From the NCBI GenBank assembly GCA_025363075.1, contig JANYEP010000253.1, positions 1-50,349 on the forward strand: a stretch of 50,349 bases of DNA, given 5' to 3'. The notes below the pieces were generated by a model. It ran no database searches, had not been told where the DNA came from, and saw only the letters and a list, made by a program, of their open reading frames with translations. Positions 48,388 to 50,349 of the stretch are shown here, in pieces (the stretch's first letter is position 1; every line of letters begins with the position of its first letter). Both the position numbers and the translations under genes were made by a program. The DNA is from Chitinophagaceae bacterium. Lineage in GTDB: Bacteria > Bacteroidota > Bacteroidia > Chitinophagales > Chitinophagaceae.

Positions 48388-50064
48388 ATGTACGATTTTA
48401 GATTTACAATTTATAGGAATAATGTAAACAAGCATCAGCCTATATTTCATATTAAGTACTCGCTACTACTTATTGTTTTGCTGTTTTCTTCTTTGTCATT
48501 TGCCCAAAAAACAATTACAAAAGATACTCTTACCCGAACTCCTGGCACAACTATCATCATTATTAAAGCTGATAGGGAGAATTTTCAGGATAAAGATTCT
48601 GCAAAATATATTTCTCTTGGGGGTAATGCAATGGTGCAACAGGGCAAAGCAACTTTTAGTGCTGATAGCATAGTATTGAACCAAAAAGAAAACTGGCTGG
48701 AAGCCTTTGGCAACGTGCATATCAACGATGCAGATAGTGTGCAAACCTATGCTCAATATGTTAAGTATTTGGGTAAAGAAAAAAAGGCTTTCTTGAAAAA
48801 TAAAGTCCTTTTAACAGATGGCAAAGGAACGCTTACAACAGATGATTTAGACTATGACGTGGGCATTAAAATAGGAAGGTATCACAATGGCGGAAAACTG
48901 GTAAATGGCAAAACAGTTTTAACAAGTAAGGAAGGAAATTATTTTGGCGATACCCGTGACGTTTATTTTTATAAACGAGTGGAGATGATAAGTCCCGACA
49001 CGAAAATATTTACCGACACTTTGCTGTATAATATCAACACAGATGTTACAAAATTTGTTGCTACTACCACCATTTTTAATGGCAACAGAAGAATAGTTAC
49101 CAAAGAAGGTTTCTACGATACCAAGCACAACACATCATCCTTTGGCAAAAGAACTTTTATAGATGACAGCAGTTACACAATGGTTGCTGACACTATGTTT
49201 CAAGATAGTACAGGCAAGGGAGAATTTAAAGGCAATGCCATTTATAGAGAAAAAGATGCCAAGAATGGATTTGATTTAATGGCTAACTCCATTAAAATAA
49301 ACCGAAAGACCAATACCATTCTTGCAACAGAAAAACCCGTGCTTTTTATTAAGCAGGACTTGGATACCATTTTCGTTACAGCTGATACTTTATTTTCTTC
49401 GAGGCAAACATTGTTTGAGAAGAAACAACATATTCCAATGTTGCGAGATACTGTTAACGGAAAATATGAATTTAAGTTTGACAAAGACAGTAGCAACGAC
49501 CGTTTTTTTCAGGCATATAACCACGTGAGAATTTTTAACGATTCCATTCAGGCTGTTGCAGACAGTATGTTTTACAGCTCTACCGATTCGGTGTTTAGAT
49601 TGTTTAGCAACCCAATTGTGTGGGCTCAGGATAACCAACTTACAGGCGACACAATGTATCTTTTTCTCAAAAATAAAAACCCTGAAAAGCTATTGGTTTA
49701 TGAAAATGCAATGGCAATTAGCAAGGTGAACAGCATTTATTTCAACCAGCTAAAAGGCAATACCATTACTGGATATTTTAAGGGTGGAAAGATTGATATT
49801 TTAAAAACAAAAGGCAGCCCAGCCCAAAATGTTTACTATGCACAAGATGAACAGAAACGGCTTGTGGGCGTTAACCAATCTGCTGCAGATGCCATTAACA
49901 TTGAGTTTAAAGATGATAAACCCGAGCGTGTCATTTTCATCAACAACCTGCAAGGCACTATGTTTCCCATTAACCAGGTTAACCACAGCGAACTTAAAGT
50001 GAAAGATTTTAAATGGCTGATTGACGTGAGACCTAAAAGTAGAATAGACATTACTGGAGAATAA
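48388..50064 (+). CDS. OstA-like (LptA/LptD N-domain) protein
   Basis: Signal peptide; repeated LptA-like units (KYISLGGNAMVQQGKATFSADSIVLNQKENWLEAFGNVHINDADSVQTYAQYVKYLG). Start codon uncertain, see findings. Confidence 0.8.
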   Translation: MYDFRFTIYRNNVNKHQPIFHIKYSLLLIVLLFSSLSFAQKTITKDTLTRTPGTTIIIIKADRENFQDKDSAKYISLGGNAMVQQGKATFSADSIVLNQKENWLEAFGNVHINDADSVQTYAQYVKYLGKEKKAFLKNKVLLTDGKGTLTTDDLDYDVGIKIGRYHNGGKLVNGKTVLTSKEGNYFGDTRDVYFYKRVEMISPDTKIFTDTLLYNINTDVTKFVATTTIFNGNRRIVTKEGFYDTKHNTSSFGKRTFIDDSSYTMVADTMFQDSTGKGEFKGNAIYREKDAKNGFDLMANSIKINRKTNTILATEKPVLFIKQDLDTIFVTADTLFSSRQTLFEKKQHIPMLRDTVNGKYEFKFDKDSSNDRFFQAYNHVRIFNDSIQAVADSMFYSSTDSVFRLFSNPIVWAQDNQLTGDTMYLFLKNKNPEKLLVYENAMAISKVNSIYFNQLKGNTITGYFKGGKIDILKTKGSPAQNVYYAQDEQKRLVGVNQSAADAINIEFKDDKPERVIFINNLQGTMFPINQVNHSELKVKDFKWLIDVRPKSRIDITGE

Positions 50065-50102
50065 GTCTATTTACTATTTGGTAATTTTAGATGTACAATT
50101 TT

Positions 50103-50349
50103 TTTTTCAATGGTAATTTAAAATGTAACCTGCCAAAGTTTGTAATCATTGCGAGGCACAAAGCAATCCACTTGATACTTGAGATTGCTTCAGGCAAGAA
50201 CCTTCGCAATGACGTTGACAATTGGAGAATAGTTCTATTTACGATTTTTTTTATCCTCGAGTAGCTTTTTATTTTTCAATGGTAATTTAAAATGTAACCT
50301 GCCAAAGTGTGCTGTCATTGCGAGGCACGAAGCAATCCACTTGATACTT
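50103..50349. repeat. Two direct copies of a palindrome-containing dispersed repeat (second truncated by window end)
   Basis: Copy 1 50103-50180 and copy 2 50272-50349 share CAATGGTAATTTAAAATGTAACCTGCCAAAGT...TCATTGCGAGGCAC(A/G)AAGCAATCCACTTGATACTT, 5 mismatches in the 73 nt starting at CAATGG, offset 169. Confidence 0.9.

Noticed and set aside
1-50349. CRISPR array, prophage, integrative element or defence island
   Set aside because: No regular spacer-repeat structure, integrase, transposase, restriction or toxin-antitoxin cluster recognised on either strand.

Overview
AT-rich chromosomal window from a Bacteroidota bacterium, probably Chitinophagaceae-like. Lineage is inferred from SusC/SusD, type IX secretion C-terminal domains, the TAnnTTTG promoter form and bTHX. 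There is no prophage, transposase, CRISPR array or rRNA. Main content: ribosomal protein bTHX (missed by the ORF track), a DEAD-box helicase, a umuD-umuC pair, pcm, a SusD/SusC pair with a divergent LacI regulator, an ECF sigma/Spy-like envelope module, a 2872-aa T9SS-type surface protein divergent from a second T9SS client, housekeeping genes (dapB, two SpoU methyltransferases, queA, tRNA-Pro, a HtrA-like protease, ppa), a TPR/beta-barrel/HU-domain operon, and a MlaD-OstA operon. The strongest unusual signals are: (1) a UmuD homologue in which both catalytic dyad positions appear substituted (Ser->Ala, Lys->Arg) beside an apparently intact UmuC; (2) a CDS-free operator/promoter/terminator cassette at 38080-38183 that looks like a regulated small-RNA gene on the minus strand; (3) several families of palindromic dispersed repeats at gene junctions, some of which supply start or stop codons; (4) a tandem repeat of about 168 bp at the window end that reaches back to the stop codon of the OstA-like gene. 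All family calls come from reading the sequence and from memory; no database search was run.
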